Shown here piece by piece: positions 49,401-62,275 of a stretch of DNA of 64,000 nt. The notes beneath the pieces were generated by a model. It did not search any database and had not been told where the DNA came from. It saw nothing but the letters and a program-made list of their open reading frames with translations. Location of the stretch: the NCBI GenBank assembly GCA_013397455.1, contig VYZB01000381.1, forward strand, positions 331,740 through 395,739, read 5' to 3'. Each line of letters starts with the position of its first letter. The first letter of the stretch is position 1. The stretch comes from Crotophaga sulcirostris. Lineage: Eukaryota; Chordata; Aves; Cuculiformes; Crotophagidae. A program made the position numbers and the translations under genes.

Positions 49401-51059
49401 GACTGGACCTGCCATCACTACCATTCACCCACACTCTCTCATTCATATTTCCCCTCATGTAGATATAGTCTGAAATTAAAACCCTCTGCTAGAGTTGCAC
49501 TTAAATTTGCTTTAGGTTGCTGACAACCCTGCAGTTATCTATTTCACATACAAAGCACGACCACTTAAAAGCAAGGAAACACCTACCTGAAGACACCGAG
49601 GGCCACATGTGGGGTACAGTGGCAGAGCACATTTGGTTTCATTGCAGCTGTACCAATTTATACCAGCTGAGAAGATATTTCCATAGATCTTAGAGTATCC
49701 ATATCACAACCAACCACAACCTTCAGAGAAAGTACAAAGAAGGGTATATTTCACTCCAGCAGCTGCAATTCTGATGCATGAAGACCCATTACCTTGATAT
49801 CATAATCCAGGTATTTTCTTTTTAGGGATGAAGTTATAGTGAATGTAGAAGCAATTCAATGTATCTACCAACTGGTTCCGGAATTTGGTAAAACACTTAC
49901 AGTTGCTATTTTTGTAATCAAATTCTGATTTAATAGAAAAGGAATAAAACTCCTGGTAAAATTATGGATGTACAGGTCACCTGCATGAGATGAATGGGCT
50001 TCAGTACTACTTCCATTTACAGTGCCCAATTTTGGCTAGCCTGAACGTCCTAGCAAAGCAGGGCGAAAGGAGGTGGCCTTCTCATGGCTTTATAGCAGGC
50101 AGGTCAGGGGAACTGTTGGAAGAAATAATCAAATGTTCTATAACGCTGCAAGAGAGAAGAAAGTCCATTCCGTCTCAGATTGACCCTCTCATGCCCCTAA
50201 CAAGCTACTAGTTCTCGCCTTGTGTGAAACTCACTTCCTTTCAGAGCAGAGCTTCCTTGAAGTAAATTTGTGCAGACTGGGAAAAGTATGAACATAGAAG
50301 CACCCAAGGCGGGATTCCTTCTCCAGATTCTTATTGGAGTTACACGACTACCTTCTGCCTCATACAGTATGGACAAAGCCAAAGGCTTTTAGAGTAAATT
50401 AAGTTTCTTTCACTAAGAGGTATAAGATTTTTGTTTTGTTTAAAAGTTACCAATGAAAGAATCGCATCTCGTCCTCCCCTCTGCACAAGTGTAGATTTTC
50501 CTTTATTTTAATACAAATATCCTGTGTTACATTCAAAGGCCATAAAGCTACATTGCCTATCTATTTATTTTAGGGGGGTTTACAAATAGGATTGCAGAAA
50601 AATGAAGTCTCTCTACGTGGGCTGTGGAATATTTTCAATCCACCTCTCTTGACTGAGATGTCACCATCCTTCCCACGAGCCACATTTGTCCTCCCTTTAT
50701 TAGCACGTGTTGTATAGCTCAGATTGAGGAGCAGATCGGGGTTTGAATGCCAAAAGTTTAGTTTATTTCAAACTGACTACAAGCAGGATTACTATAAATT
50801 CAGGCATACACAAATACCTGTACATCACATACGACCCTCACATTACAGCAGTTGTGAAAGTTGTGAAACTATTAGCAATGTCAAATGGTTTCTTAAAAGC
50901 ACTTACACTTGGAGTACTTTTCTCTGCAAACTTCTCCTTTCCTGTAGGTAAATGATGACATGTTTGAGAGAGAATGAGATTGTAGGACATAAATTACTGA
51001 ACTGAAAAGCATGGTGCTGTCAAACTAATACCTGCTTGAAACAGTGAGAGATCTGAGAA

Positions 51060-51455
51060 GCATAAGATATTTAATTCCAAGAATAGGCTAAGGAGTGACC
51101 TGATCTAATTGTATGTGGGGGAAGATTTAATAGTGAAAATTCTGTAATCTGGTTTTAAAAGGATATAAGACAAGACTATCCTTGGTATTCCAAACCAGAC
51201 AAATTTCACTTAGTAATAAAGACATTTTTTAAACAGCTGGAATTGGCCATGAGACAACTTGCCATGAGGCATGCTGGATAATCTATCACAGTGTCTTTAA
51301 ATCAAGGTTGTACATCTCTGTAGAAGATGCTGAAGTTGAGAAGCTGCCAGAATAAGTGCAGGAGGTACCAGGTGGGTTTACTGGCCTTTGCTATGCAGTT
51401 AGGCCTAAAGCATTGGAGTGGTGTAGGTCTACCTTAAAATCTGTTTAGATTCATT
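51060..51455 (+). mobile_element. Ancient CR1 LINE 3' end
   Basis: The plus strand follows the old amniote CR1 3' region in order: GGCTAAGGAGTGACCTGATC, then GTCTTTAAATCAAGGTTG at about 51292, GCAGGAGGTACCAGG at about 51358, CTTTGCTATGCAG and finally CTTAAAATCTGTTTAGATTC. No open frame remains. Confidence 0.7.
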
Positions 51456-54400
51456 GAGGTGCTTTAAGAGTTGTAGAAAGCAAGACAAGTGTGTGCGAAG
51501 ACGGCATCTGCTTTGGTTTGCCAAAACCATTCACTAAGAAGTGTTTGTGCCGTATCTACTATCCAATACATGTTTGTTCCCAATAAGCTTTAATTAAGAG
51601 GAGTCATGTATGTTCTTTATAAGGCAATTTCTTATATGTTATAGTAGCCTTGCTATGGAAAACTACCTATTTTTGCCAGAGGACATATGCTTCATCCACC
51701 AGAATGTAAAAAGCACATATAAAGAATGTATAAAGGCTAATGGCAAGGGCTGTGGAGTGCAAGAAGAAAAGCAGTCAGTTAAATCTGTCCATGTCTTGAA
51801 TTCAGTAATCTTTGGGGTGGGTGGAGGTGAGGGAAATAAGATTTTTTTAAAGATCTCCTTTATTATTTATCAAGTTTCTTAGAATACATTGGCAATAAGA
51901 ACAAATACTATACATCCCGTACATCATGGTTACAAAATGAGTGAAGAGAACTGTTGGTCAGTCAGTCAGCCCTAGTATGTTGCCTCACTATCCAAGTTTG
52001 CCTTCATTACTCCAGTACACAATTTCAAAATGGGTGCACTGGAAGCCTGAAGTCAAGCTGTGAACTCTGATGTAATGCATGCTCATAAATGGGAGAGGAA
52101 ATCCTTGTTCTTTCAGTTTCTCAAACACTCTGGCTAAGTAAACACTGTTCTAGCTTTAACAGATAAACCAAATCCATCATTTAATTTCAAGTGATTATAG
52201 CCATGTTCCATCAGAAGAAGACTCTGTCATAGTATTGGGGAAAATCTTTTTCTATTCTTCTCCATTACATGTCAATTTAGTACTTTACTGCCTACTGAAG
52301 GCTGCTTAAAGGCACACACTGCTGGTTTCCAGCTCCCTCTCTGATTTGCATTATTGCAGGCTGTTGTTAAAAACTGATCACCTGTCCTTTCTGCAATATC
52401 TCTCAGACCTCACCCTCAGATTCTAAAACAATGTTAGGAAGGCACATTTTCCTACTACAGCTTACTGCCCCTTAGCTCTCACTAAGGAAAAATCTATATT
52501 GTCTTTTCTCTAAAGGCATCACAGCAAACTTTTCATCCTTCCTGATCTCTTTCCACAGGGGTGACCCAGGACTAATTATGTTCACCCCATCACTCATCTG
52601 GAAAGGCAAGGAACTTACAAAAAGAAAAAGAAACTGTACATCTACTGAGTATTTTCTAGAATTCTATTCACTCTGAAATCAAACTCTTAAATATTCTAGC
52701 TGAATTCAGCATGGTGTCTTTTTTAAAAATCACTTCCTGAAACAACTGATTGTAGGGGCAAAAATCCTTGATGACACTGTTAATTTTTAGGAAGCCCCAG
52801 TCATACTTACTGAACTGAAAAGGTACACTAGCACAGGCTGGGGAAAGAGGAGACAGCAGCCAAAGTAATTTGTGTTCTCAGTTTCAAGTACCTGATTGAA
52901 GTCCCTGAATCCTGGCAGGTGCAGGCTTCCATTGCAGAGCTCCAGCAATTCACCCAGGAGGACCACAGCAAGGCTGGTCCACATCACAGGTGCAGGACTT
53001 GCCAGGTGGTAGCATCTCAAAAAAGGCTTTCTCCAGGCTTGAGAGAGAACGTCCTCCTACCCACAAAGAGCTTCTGCCTGTGACTTGCCTTGCACCAGAA
53101 GACAGTTTAAGACAAAGAAAAGAATTGCTAAACTGAAAGTGTAAAACCTTCTCAATAAAACCACAATAAAGATTATACAGCAGTTCGAGAGACTGATGCA
53201 AGGTTGTAGTGGGAGAAAAAAAACCCTAGAGCCCACTGGAGCCAAGGAGGACTTAGAGACAGGACTTATACCCAAAAAGTATTGAAAAGTGGAAACTGTG
53301 AGGAAGGAACTGAACAACATGAGAGAGAAATAAGGAGAAAAAAAAAAAAAAGAAAAGAAATTAAGAAATAATTTAAACTGAATAACCAGGAAAACGTCTC
53401 TCATAGCAGAAGGAATTGAGCTGTGGAACAGTCACACCAGAGGGAATGGGGATGGAAGAAAGTTGTGCAAGCAAAGCAAATCAAATGGAAGAAAAATAAT
53501 TGAATAAACCAAGAAGCTTTTCCCACCTCCAACTGCTGTGATTCCACAATCTGGAATAGCTGGCAAACTTAGGAGAGGCACAGCTACTATCACCGAATAT
53601 TTGTAGAAAATGGAGGGCCAACACCTCCCCCAGATCAGTAGCATGTTACCAATAGAAACAGTTTTCCATACTAGGAAAAGATTATAGACTTCCCCTTTAA
53701 GGGACATTTAAGAATGAGAGTATTTTATCTTCCCTAATGATAGGAGAAGGAAGTGAAGGAGGTCAGAGTCCTGTAGACCTCTCTGCACTCCCTGTGGTCT
53801 AGTTTAGGAGACTTAAAAGGATTCACATTATCTGGGGTGGCTTTGCCGATTACACACAGAGAGGAAAATGACCCCATGTGGTAAGTGTTTCCAGGACAGC
53901 TGCTCCGTTGGTGAAACACTGCTGCATTCCAGAAATAAACCCCTACAGTCAAATTAGCAACTCGAGTTCTCTCTCCGCAGAAATGTGCTTTTACCAAAGT
54001 TGCAGCAGTTCCCAGATGAATGGGAAACCAGCAGCATAAATTCCTGCTTGGCTCCACTTTTTAGATAGAAAATGGTACAAAAAGATGTTTGAACAATATC
54101 AACTCGATCTTCAGTCATGTAATTGCCCAACCTTATCGATGGGCTCAATACAAAACAGGAAATATTTCTGGCTGGGATGGAGAGCTAAAACTAGCATGGT
54201 TCCCCAACAGTCCAGACCTGTCATGAGTTTTTCAAGTCTGAATGCTTATCAGGACCCCAGTATGAGAGATTTTGGTTTTGATCCCCATGTGGGTCAGTAA
54301 CTACCAATGCGAAGTACTGAAGAAACGTGGAAGATTACAAGCTACATTTGAAGCAAATTAGGAGGCACCGTTGCCTCTTAACTGGTCTCTTCTAGCTTCC

Positions 54401-55688
54401 AAAAGGTAATGCAGAGCTGTCCTCTCACTACAGAGGTGAATTCTGGGCCATGAAACCAAATTTACTCAGGGGACCTAAGGCACTCGTATGGCAAGCAAAA
54501 CTATGTGAGACAGCTTCCAAGTTTACACAGGCTTAAAACTTCAGGTTTACAGATGGCTGCACTATGGAAGGCCCATGAAATCCTGGGTGAAAAAAAGGCC
54601 AAAACACCAAGCTACAACTTTCAACAGGTAACAGGGCAGTTTTTCAGTATTTTGAACTCACAGGGTAGGTGGTGTACAAGAAGCAGGTTGCTCCATATAA
54701 CCACTGAGTGCGTAAATGTTTGTGGTCCTTCCTCTTTCTCACACTGGACTCTCATTTTAAAGCAAAATATCTTGTTCTTGTCCAAATGGCCCCTTTGTCA
54801 GGTAAAGCCTGGGAAGGTGTTCCCAGATGCTCCACTGCAGAGGGAAGGTACTACAGGCACGTCACTCCTCCTCACTCTCTGATGGGAAAGAGGAAGCCAG
54901 ATGCCACTGTCGAAGTTACAGGGAACAAGTATAAGCACAGCAAAGGCCCTGCTGGGTGTTATGATGTAGTGTCCATTTCCTTCAAGAAACCTTCGCCAAC
55001 TAGTGATACAAGAATGCAATGCTCCTGACTCAACACACCAGTAAACCAAAACCCATCAGCTGACTAAACCTTCTGCAGGTCCATGCATTGCAGAGCTTCA
55101 TACCTGAAAGTGTCCTTTAACCCACTGCCTCCTTCCCTGTGGGGCTCCTTCTGCCCTGCAAATTCCACCGCAAGAGTCACTCAGTCAGTGGGAAGGAACA
55201 CAACACCAACCAGAAAGGATAAATTAAGGAAACATCATTTCTGCTTAGCTCAGCTTTGCTCCCTAGCTGCATTCTTGTCTTCAATGCTACTTTCACAATG
55301 GCATAGCTTATCTGTCCTAGGGACACTCACAACTTTAGAAACACTGCCTATAAGAGTAGAAGAAGGTTCAGGGTAAGCAAGACCAGATACCCCAAATACA
55401 GATGCTGCATGTGGTTAACAGAGTATCCTGTATACAAATAAGTCAGCTGTCTGCAAAGGGTAACAACACTGGCTCCAGTTGCAAAAGAGGCTGCAAGGAC
55501 AGCTATGCCAGGTCAAGTTACGTAGTCACCGAGTCCCATATTCTATCTGTGATATCAACCATTAGCACTTGCTCAGGGAAACACTATAAGAAAGGAGAAC
55601 GCTTTCCCTGCTGTTCACCTTGCTGCACCTTTGCAGACATCACAATCAGTATCTTGGCAGCCTGTGGCTTGGGCTGTTCCCTCTAGGG
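51456..55688. other. Upstream flank, no genes seen
   Basis: Unique sequence; an A-run at 53338-53360. The longest open frame (125 codons from 54505) has no recognisable domain and overlaps others on both strands. Confidence 0.5.
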
Positions 55689-55859
55689 CAGAGGTGTCAC
55701 ACTCATGGCCCATGGGCTGAATCCAGCCCAGCGCCTTGTTTGTACCCATTGGCAGCGCCGAGCTCCTTGTCCCTGCACTCCTCCAGCGCTGGGCACGTGT
55801 GCAGGGTGTGACGCACGTTATGCTGCAGGAGCAGGAGAGCTGTGGGTTTGACACCCCTG
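55689..55859 (-). mobile_element. hAT-like MITE, copy B (171 bp)
   Basis: On the minus strand it begins CAGGGGTGTCAAACCCACAG and follows copy A closely, sharing GTCACACCCTGCACACGTGC, CCAGCGCTGGAGGAG, GAGCTCGGCGCTGCCAA and GGGTACAAACAAGG. It lacks about 22 bases that copy A has near AAAAAACAAGGTGG and a few bases near the first TIR. Its other terminus reads CAGAGGTGTCACACTCATGG, with the subterminal palindrome TGGGCTGAATCCAGCCCA typical of Charlie-like hATs. Left flank CTCTAGGG again fits nnnTAnnn; right flank CTCCGGCC matches it at only 4 of 8. No coding capacity. Confidence 0.82.
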
Positions 55860-56968
55860 CTCCGGCCCACAACATGCACTTGCCACAGATGAGTCCACAT
55901 GTTCCATAAAATCGTTGATATCTTTTCGAATCCATCCATAACTTTGCCACTGAATGATGCAGAGGCCGATAAATCCCACAGTTTAATTTTGCATTATGTG
56001 AAAAAATACTTCCTTTGGTTTATTTGAAGCACTTTTTAAAAGAGTAAATGATCACTACAGATCTGAAAAGGGGGGAAACACACATGCCAGTGTAAAGACA
56101 CTGAGAAAATGTAGCAGAGCTCTCTTCTTAGCTGAAAAAGTGGGGGTGCTAATTTCACAAAACAAAGAATTAGGCAGGTTCTACACAGGAAAATAAAGGC
56201 CTTTTTTGTTTGTTTGTTATATTTTAGATGAGTGCACAGCAGGTAAAGCCACCTGTTCTCCAAACAAGCCACAGTCACAGCAATACATTACCACAAATTC
56301 CTATCTCAGTTACCCTCATCTTTCTTCTAGCCACAGACTTCATGACTGACTCTACCCCTTGGTAGTCTCTTGTCTTCAATTGGATTGGAAGCTCTTTCAG
56401 ACAGAAGCTGTCTCGTGGCTAAATGCACCAGCCCCGGCAGTAGGGAATGTGTCATGATACCAACATGAGCAAAATGGAAGCCACAGTCAAAGCTACCTGT
56501 ACAACTTGTAGCCATAGCCTAAGAGCTAGTTAAAAAGAAGTGGAACAGTCACAGCATGAGATTTATTAAGTAGTAGATAATAATTTTACATTACATAATG
56601 CACAATGTTGCATACTATATTAAACTCAGTATTGTGAGCCTCAAATGTTCAGCTACTGATAAAGTCCCAAAATAAACATAATTATATTCTAGATGATGTA
56701 TTGGGTGGTTATTCATATCATCCCTTTTTTTCTAAAAAAAAAAAAAAGAAAGCTGGCATTGTGTGTCAGTTGTTCCCTGAAATCTTGTGGTCTAGACACT
56801 TTCCTTCTTTTAAAACAAAACCACAATTTTTTCTCATCATTTGCTTTCACGTGGTGGAAATGTAAAGTCAAATATCAAGTACAGCAATAAAGTTGTTGGC
56901 AACATCAAAGAGGATGAAGCGTAGAAATGATATATAGGGTAATTAAATGGCTCTGTAAGTTATTTGCG

Positions 56969-56990
56969 TATCTATCTATATATATATATG
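56969..56990. repeat. (TATC)/(TA)n microsatellite
   Basis: Short TCTA units run into TATATATATATA. Confidence 0.8.
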
Positions 56991-59900
56991 ATGGCCTGAC
57001 TTAATAAAGAAGCATTTCACAATAGCTTTTTAGCACTCCTGGCTTTGTGCAAGATTCTGCAATACCCTCCAAATGGTCCCAAGCTTTCCTGGCCTTTTGA
57101 CCTGGCTATGGGAAGCTGCAGAGACCTGCCCGCGATTCCTCAGAACACAACACCAAACCAGAAAGAGAAAGGGTGCAAAGCACATACAAGTACAAAGCAG
57201 AGAGAAAAGTAGATAGTGAGCATGGTGAGTAAGCTGCTCTTCTATTTCTACAGGTGAGAGTCCAAACCTTGAGTTTATCAGCAACGGTCCAGCTAAGGGC
57301 ATGAGCCAAGCCCAGGTCATCACCTGACTGCATTTGGTGCCTCAGGGGGTATGGTGTGAAGTCTCCCCTGGCCGACTGTGCTACAAGGACAACTGAGAGC
57401 AGGAATGTATGTATAGCCCTCCCACCTGTCACAGGCCCATGGTTGCAGACCCCAACAGATCCTTGGGGCTGACGTTCTGCATGCTGTGCTCTTCAGACAC
57501 GTTCCAACCATCTATAGGAGAGGTAGCACGGCAAACAAAAAAACACTGCTCCTCCAGCAACTCCTGTCACAGGTGGGTGTTTTTCTCTCTGCCACCCTCA
57601 GACCAGAAAGAAGTGCCTGTCTTTTCAGGTTAGGTTTGGAGGTTCAGTGCAAAGCAGGTGGGATGTTCAGCGTCCATCCCCCCATCAGCCCACACAGGTG
57701 GCTAGAAGTTAGCTTTGGGCTCACAGAATCAAAAGCACTCAACCAGCCTGTTTCAACTTACAAGCAACTGGGGTATGACTGCCAATTGGCCAGAAAGGGG
57801 AAGGAAGGTAAAAGGATGGAAGACGCATTCACCCTGTGACATTATAGCCTTGAGACTTCCCAGGGTGCTCCAGACCAAGACACTGCTAGCAAAGACAGAG
57901 CTACTGTATAATAACTCACAAACCACCATTTGTGGCCCATGTCCATCAAGCACTATGAAATAACAACACTTGCTGAGCTACCTCTCTGCACATGCACGTC
58001 TCCCTGGGAGCAGACAGACAAGTAGTCAACTCAACACATCTAGCATGGGTTTTTTCTGGAATGGGTTAGCAACAGAGCAGCTCTTCCTTTGCACTACCCT
58101 AGGTAAACAGAGGATGTTGCTGGTACAAAGTGCCTCAAAGTGGCAGGAACAGCATTATCACTTCAGTGCTGTTTCCTGAAGGATCAATAGGCCAAGGCAA
58201 TCAATTCTTCTGGCTAGTCCATATTCCCCAGGAGAAGCTGTGGCTCTCATCCCCTATCATTTAACCCTTCACAAACATAGCAGCAGCCCCATTAGTTCTG
58301 TTCTCCTTAAACACACATTCCATGAGACCATGTACCAGAAGAGACTACAGAGCGGGAAGCAGTGTAATCAGGTGAATGTGGCACTGCAGAGGTGTGGCCC
58401 AGTGCTTAAGTGCAGCAATAATATGTCTATATGCCACCCTTTGAACACATGGAAGCATCTTGTATCTGATTTCTCTGTACAGGACAGAGGGTCCCAAAGA
58501 AACCCTAGCTCTCCTATCCCCCACTACTTCTCTGTGCAGGGGTTAAGGCACTCGCAGAGCACCAGTGGACACTCACAGAAGGGGGCTGCATAGGCATTAG
58601 ACAACACAGACAGTCATTAGAGAGTTACAAGAGGAGAGCCTATTTAGAGACACACAAAACTGAAGTTTAATTCTATACAGCAAAAAGAGAATAAGAAAGA
58701 TGGAGAGAAATCTCAAGAAGCATGGAAGAATCATATGGTTATTTGCAATGTAAAAAAGGTAAGAGGGGCTACCGGAGGCAAAACACAGGACTGTACTCAC
58801 AGCCTGCAGTAACACAAAGTGTTTTACTGTGATCATGCAATTCTCCGTAGACCATGGGGAACAGACTAGCAGGAACCGCATTTCAGATGGGCAAAACACA
58901 TCACATGAGTGAAAGAACTCACCTTAGACCAAACAGGGAGTCTGTGGCAGAGGCAGAATTACAGAATAGTGAAACAAACAGCGTGGTGTGAAGATCGGCC
59001 ATGAATAAATTTAAGCTGTACACAGAAGTTTCCACCTAAAAAGCAGTGGGGCTTGGGATAGTCTCCTAGAATGACTTCTGGGTAAAGCTTTGGGGAGAAC
59101 ACTGATGCAAGGTATTCCTTCCTAGCCTATGTTTCACTCACAAATCCTTGCTGTCCCCCCCTCACTGAGACAGAATAAGCCAGTGTTTACAACTTGTGTA
59201 CTGCCATACTCTCAGTGCTACAGGACTTTGGGTCCAAAAAATATAAAAGAAAATCAAATTCACATTAACTCTTCACCAATCTACATGAGTTCACATCACC
59301 AACAGAGACGGGTTGAAACCCCTGTACTAAGCCATGGAGACAAGATGCAACTGCGAAGAACTTCTTATTTAAAGGGAAGCAGTAGAAAGAGCTGCTGATG
59401 AGAGTAACTGCAATTTTTAAAAGCCCAGGAGACCCGTGCAAAAAGAAAGGCCTGAGGATGGAGAACAAAGCAAACAAAAAAGCTGACTGGCTGGCCTGGT
59501 GGCAGACGTACCCTCTCTTCTCACCCAGAAAGTCACCCTCTAGGTCCTGTGAGCTTTAGAGGGATGTCGATGAAATGCCTGTGTGTTAGTATACGGCTAC
59601 CGGTCATTTGCTCAGGTCTACTACAAAGAGGAGATCACAGGAGGCTGGGTAAACAAGAACTTCTGGAGTACATTTCCTGCTGATCCAGCAAACACAATTA
59701 CGAGGAGAAAGAGAATCCATTCCCAGAGCAGCATGAAACTCTTGTGAGCAGGATCATTCGCATCTCACATGGTTGAGGGAAGGGAAAGGGCAGAGACTCC
59801 TTAATGAATAAAAATAGCCACTTATGCTTCCCCTCTCACACATGCTGGGCATATGCTTTCCAGTACCCAAATAAGAAGATTTAGTTGCAAGTTTTAACTC

Positions 59901-61134
59901 ATTAGAAAAGGTAATTTCCCCTAAAGACACAGCTTTTTTTCTAGAGACTTTCAAGAGTCTGGAGACCTTATAAGTGTCATTACTTTCAAAGCATCATGTC
60001 AACTGAACTGTGTACTTTAAAAGTTTAAGTTCCCTGAACTTTCTACGCTATTATGAAATAATTTTTAAGTACTTGTGGCATGCATGGAGGACAGCAAGAA
60101 CAAAGTAACTTTCTGCATAGTTTGTGGAAAAGTTGAAAATCAATTTTTATTCCCTGGTTCTTCATAAACTGTATCTACGCCAGGCAAAGCCACACTGAAA
60201 TGCAGCCACCTTTAGGGTTAACAGCAGCAGGTCATCCATAGGATTCAGCATAGCACCAGGAAAGGACAAAAAGAGGAGGAGGAAGAGTATCTTGGCCAAA
60301 AGGTCAACTTCTAAGCCATGGCCACAGCAAATGAGTACAGGAGAGGAAAAGGCTGAGGCAAACAGAAAGGAAACTGGAATGGGATGGAGAGGAAGGCAGG
60401 AAAAAATGTCATATAGTATTCAGCTCAGCCACTGAAAGCTCCTGTCTCAGAGTGACCTGCTGTGTGTGCCAGTTATTAAGGGAAAGAACACAATTATTAC
60501 GTATTTCAAATGCATTTAATAAAGTACACTCTAGCTGATGGTGTTCTCCTCAGCAGGTGCAGGCACAGAGCACAAAGAGAAAGGGGCCTCAGGCATTCAC
60601 ATCAGGTCGCAGTTTTAAATAATTTTTAAACTAGGGCAAGGAGCCAATTCATACCTCAAGGTGCTGCACCCAGATAGACATGTCAGCAAATACATCAGGT
60701 TCGGTGCATACAGGATGACCATCAATACCTGTGGCTCTACAACCAAACAGCAACTTACTTTTTTAGCCAAAGTTTAGAACTTTTAAGTAATAATCATGGA
60801 ACTTCATCTGAACAAGAGTCACCAAGACCAAATTCAGACCTAGTATGTAGGACAATGCCATTGAATGTTACACCACAAGTGAGTCAACCTTCTGTATGCT
60901 CATCTTACCAAAATCAGAAAAACTTTTGTACCAAAGGTACTTAAAAGAAAAGAAAAAAAAAAAAAGAAGAGGGAAAAAAAACAAAGTGGGGTACTCATTG
61001 CCAGCAAAAAACCCTCTTGTTTTCAAGCTATGCTCCTGTGTCAGTGATTTGCAGATTTTGCCATGGCCGAGCCAGCCATTTGAGATTTATGTAAGATTGT
61101 TCTCTGTAGATCTTGGAGTGCTTTTGATGGCAGC

Positions 61135-61205
61135 CACATATCATTTTACAGGCAGGGAAACTGAGGAACATGGAGATATGACTTGGCGACATGTCAGAAA
61201 ACAAC
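61135..61205 (+). mobile_element. MIR-like SINE core
   Basis: CATTTTACAGGCAGGGAAACTGAGGA followed by GGAGATATGACTTGGCGACATG is the MIR core motif (tested here only by recall). The overlapping 142-codon frame starting at 60896 crosses an A-rich run and this SINE and is not supported as a gene. Confidence 0.5.
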
Positions 61206-62084
61206 GTTTCTATCCTCATTCCTTTTCAGGACCACTTTACAGAAGAGAGGCAGGATCATGGCACACTCTTGATTTTGTGCATTTCACCTGCTGCAGACAG
61301 GTTTTTTATGTCCAAGCTTGGTGAAAAAAAAAGTCTACTGCTGGCTAGTCTACAACACAGCAGGCCTTAGCAACATAGAGGTCCTCTGCTTGCTGCAGGC
61401 AGGTCAGCCTGCTCTTTTTCAGGAGCAGCAGGGTCTACTCAAGCATGTATGATGAACTCATCACAAAAGCAATCAGGTATTAATTTGGTCAATCATTCCT
61501 GTGACAGCAAACCCAGTTCTCCAACAAGACTATTTGACACAAGGCTCCAGCTAAACTGCAGGACAGAAAAAATGGCTCAAAAAATACCAGTCTACACAAC
61601 AGAAGTAGAACAATTTAGACGCTGACCCATTCACACTTCTTACTTTTTTCCCCCTTTTTTTTGATAAGAAAAGGTTACCCAGAAGTTAAGTAGAACCAAA
61701 AATAAAATGCATTAAAAAATTAAATTGGGTCTTCCAAGCACTAATAAAAAGAAGGCAGCCCACCCTTCAATCCTCCTCATTTAGGAGAGTATTTATTTGG
61801 AGTTTCTTTTAGGCTGCTGCATGCATGCACTGCATGTATCCTGCTTCACTAAAGAGGAGCCTTTTTGAAGCATCACTTGACTTTGTTTTAAATATCTCGC
61901 TACAGTTTCCATTTTAGCTCTGTGAGATGATTATTTTCTCTCACCAAACTGAAGTTATACAGCAGTTGAAAATGCTGATGGCTTAACTGGTTTCCTTTTT
62001 TTTTTTTTTTCCCTCTTCACAGCAGCCCTGAGGGGTTTTAACTCTTTCTGCAGCACTGAAATCCTGCTTTTGGAGTTCAATGTT

Positions 62085-62275
62085 TAACTCGCGCTGGGAG
62101 ACTCATAAATATTCGAAGTCACTCTCTCCCTCTCTGTTTGATTAGGAAATGAGCCTTTAACTCAATGTAATCCCCAAGCCATTAACAAAAAAGCCCTCAA
62201 CAGCTCCACTATTAGAATTTCACTCCTAACCCACAGAGGATTGAATTAGATTAACATAACTACCCGCAATCTGAG
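62085..62275. other. Putative conserved non-coding element
   Basis: CATAAATATTCG, TTTGATTAGGAAATGAGCC, CAATGTAATCCCC (an OTX-like TAATCC) and GAATTAGATTAAC cluster in unique sequence. Confidence 0.25.

Noticed and set aside
55615..55950. 111-codon minus frame with cysteine-rich stretch
   Set aside because: It lies across MITE copy B, and a similar chance frame exists over copy A at 20177-20419.
60896..61324. 142-codon frame beginning with a lysine-rich run
   Set aside because: It spans a poly(A)-rich segment and a MIR-like SINE with no recognisable domain.
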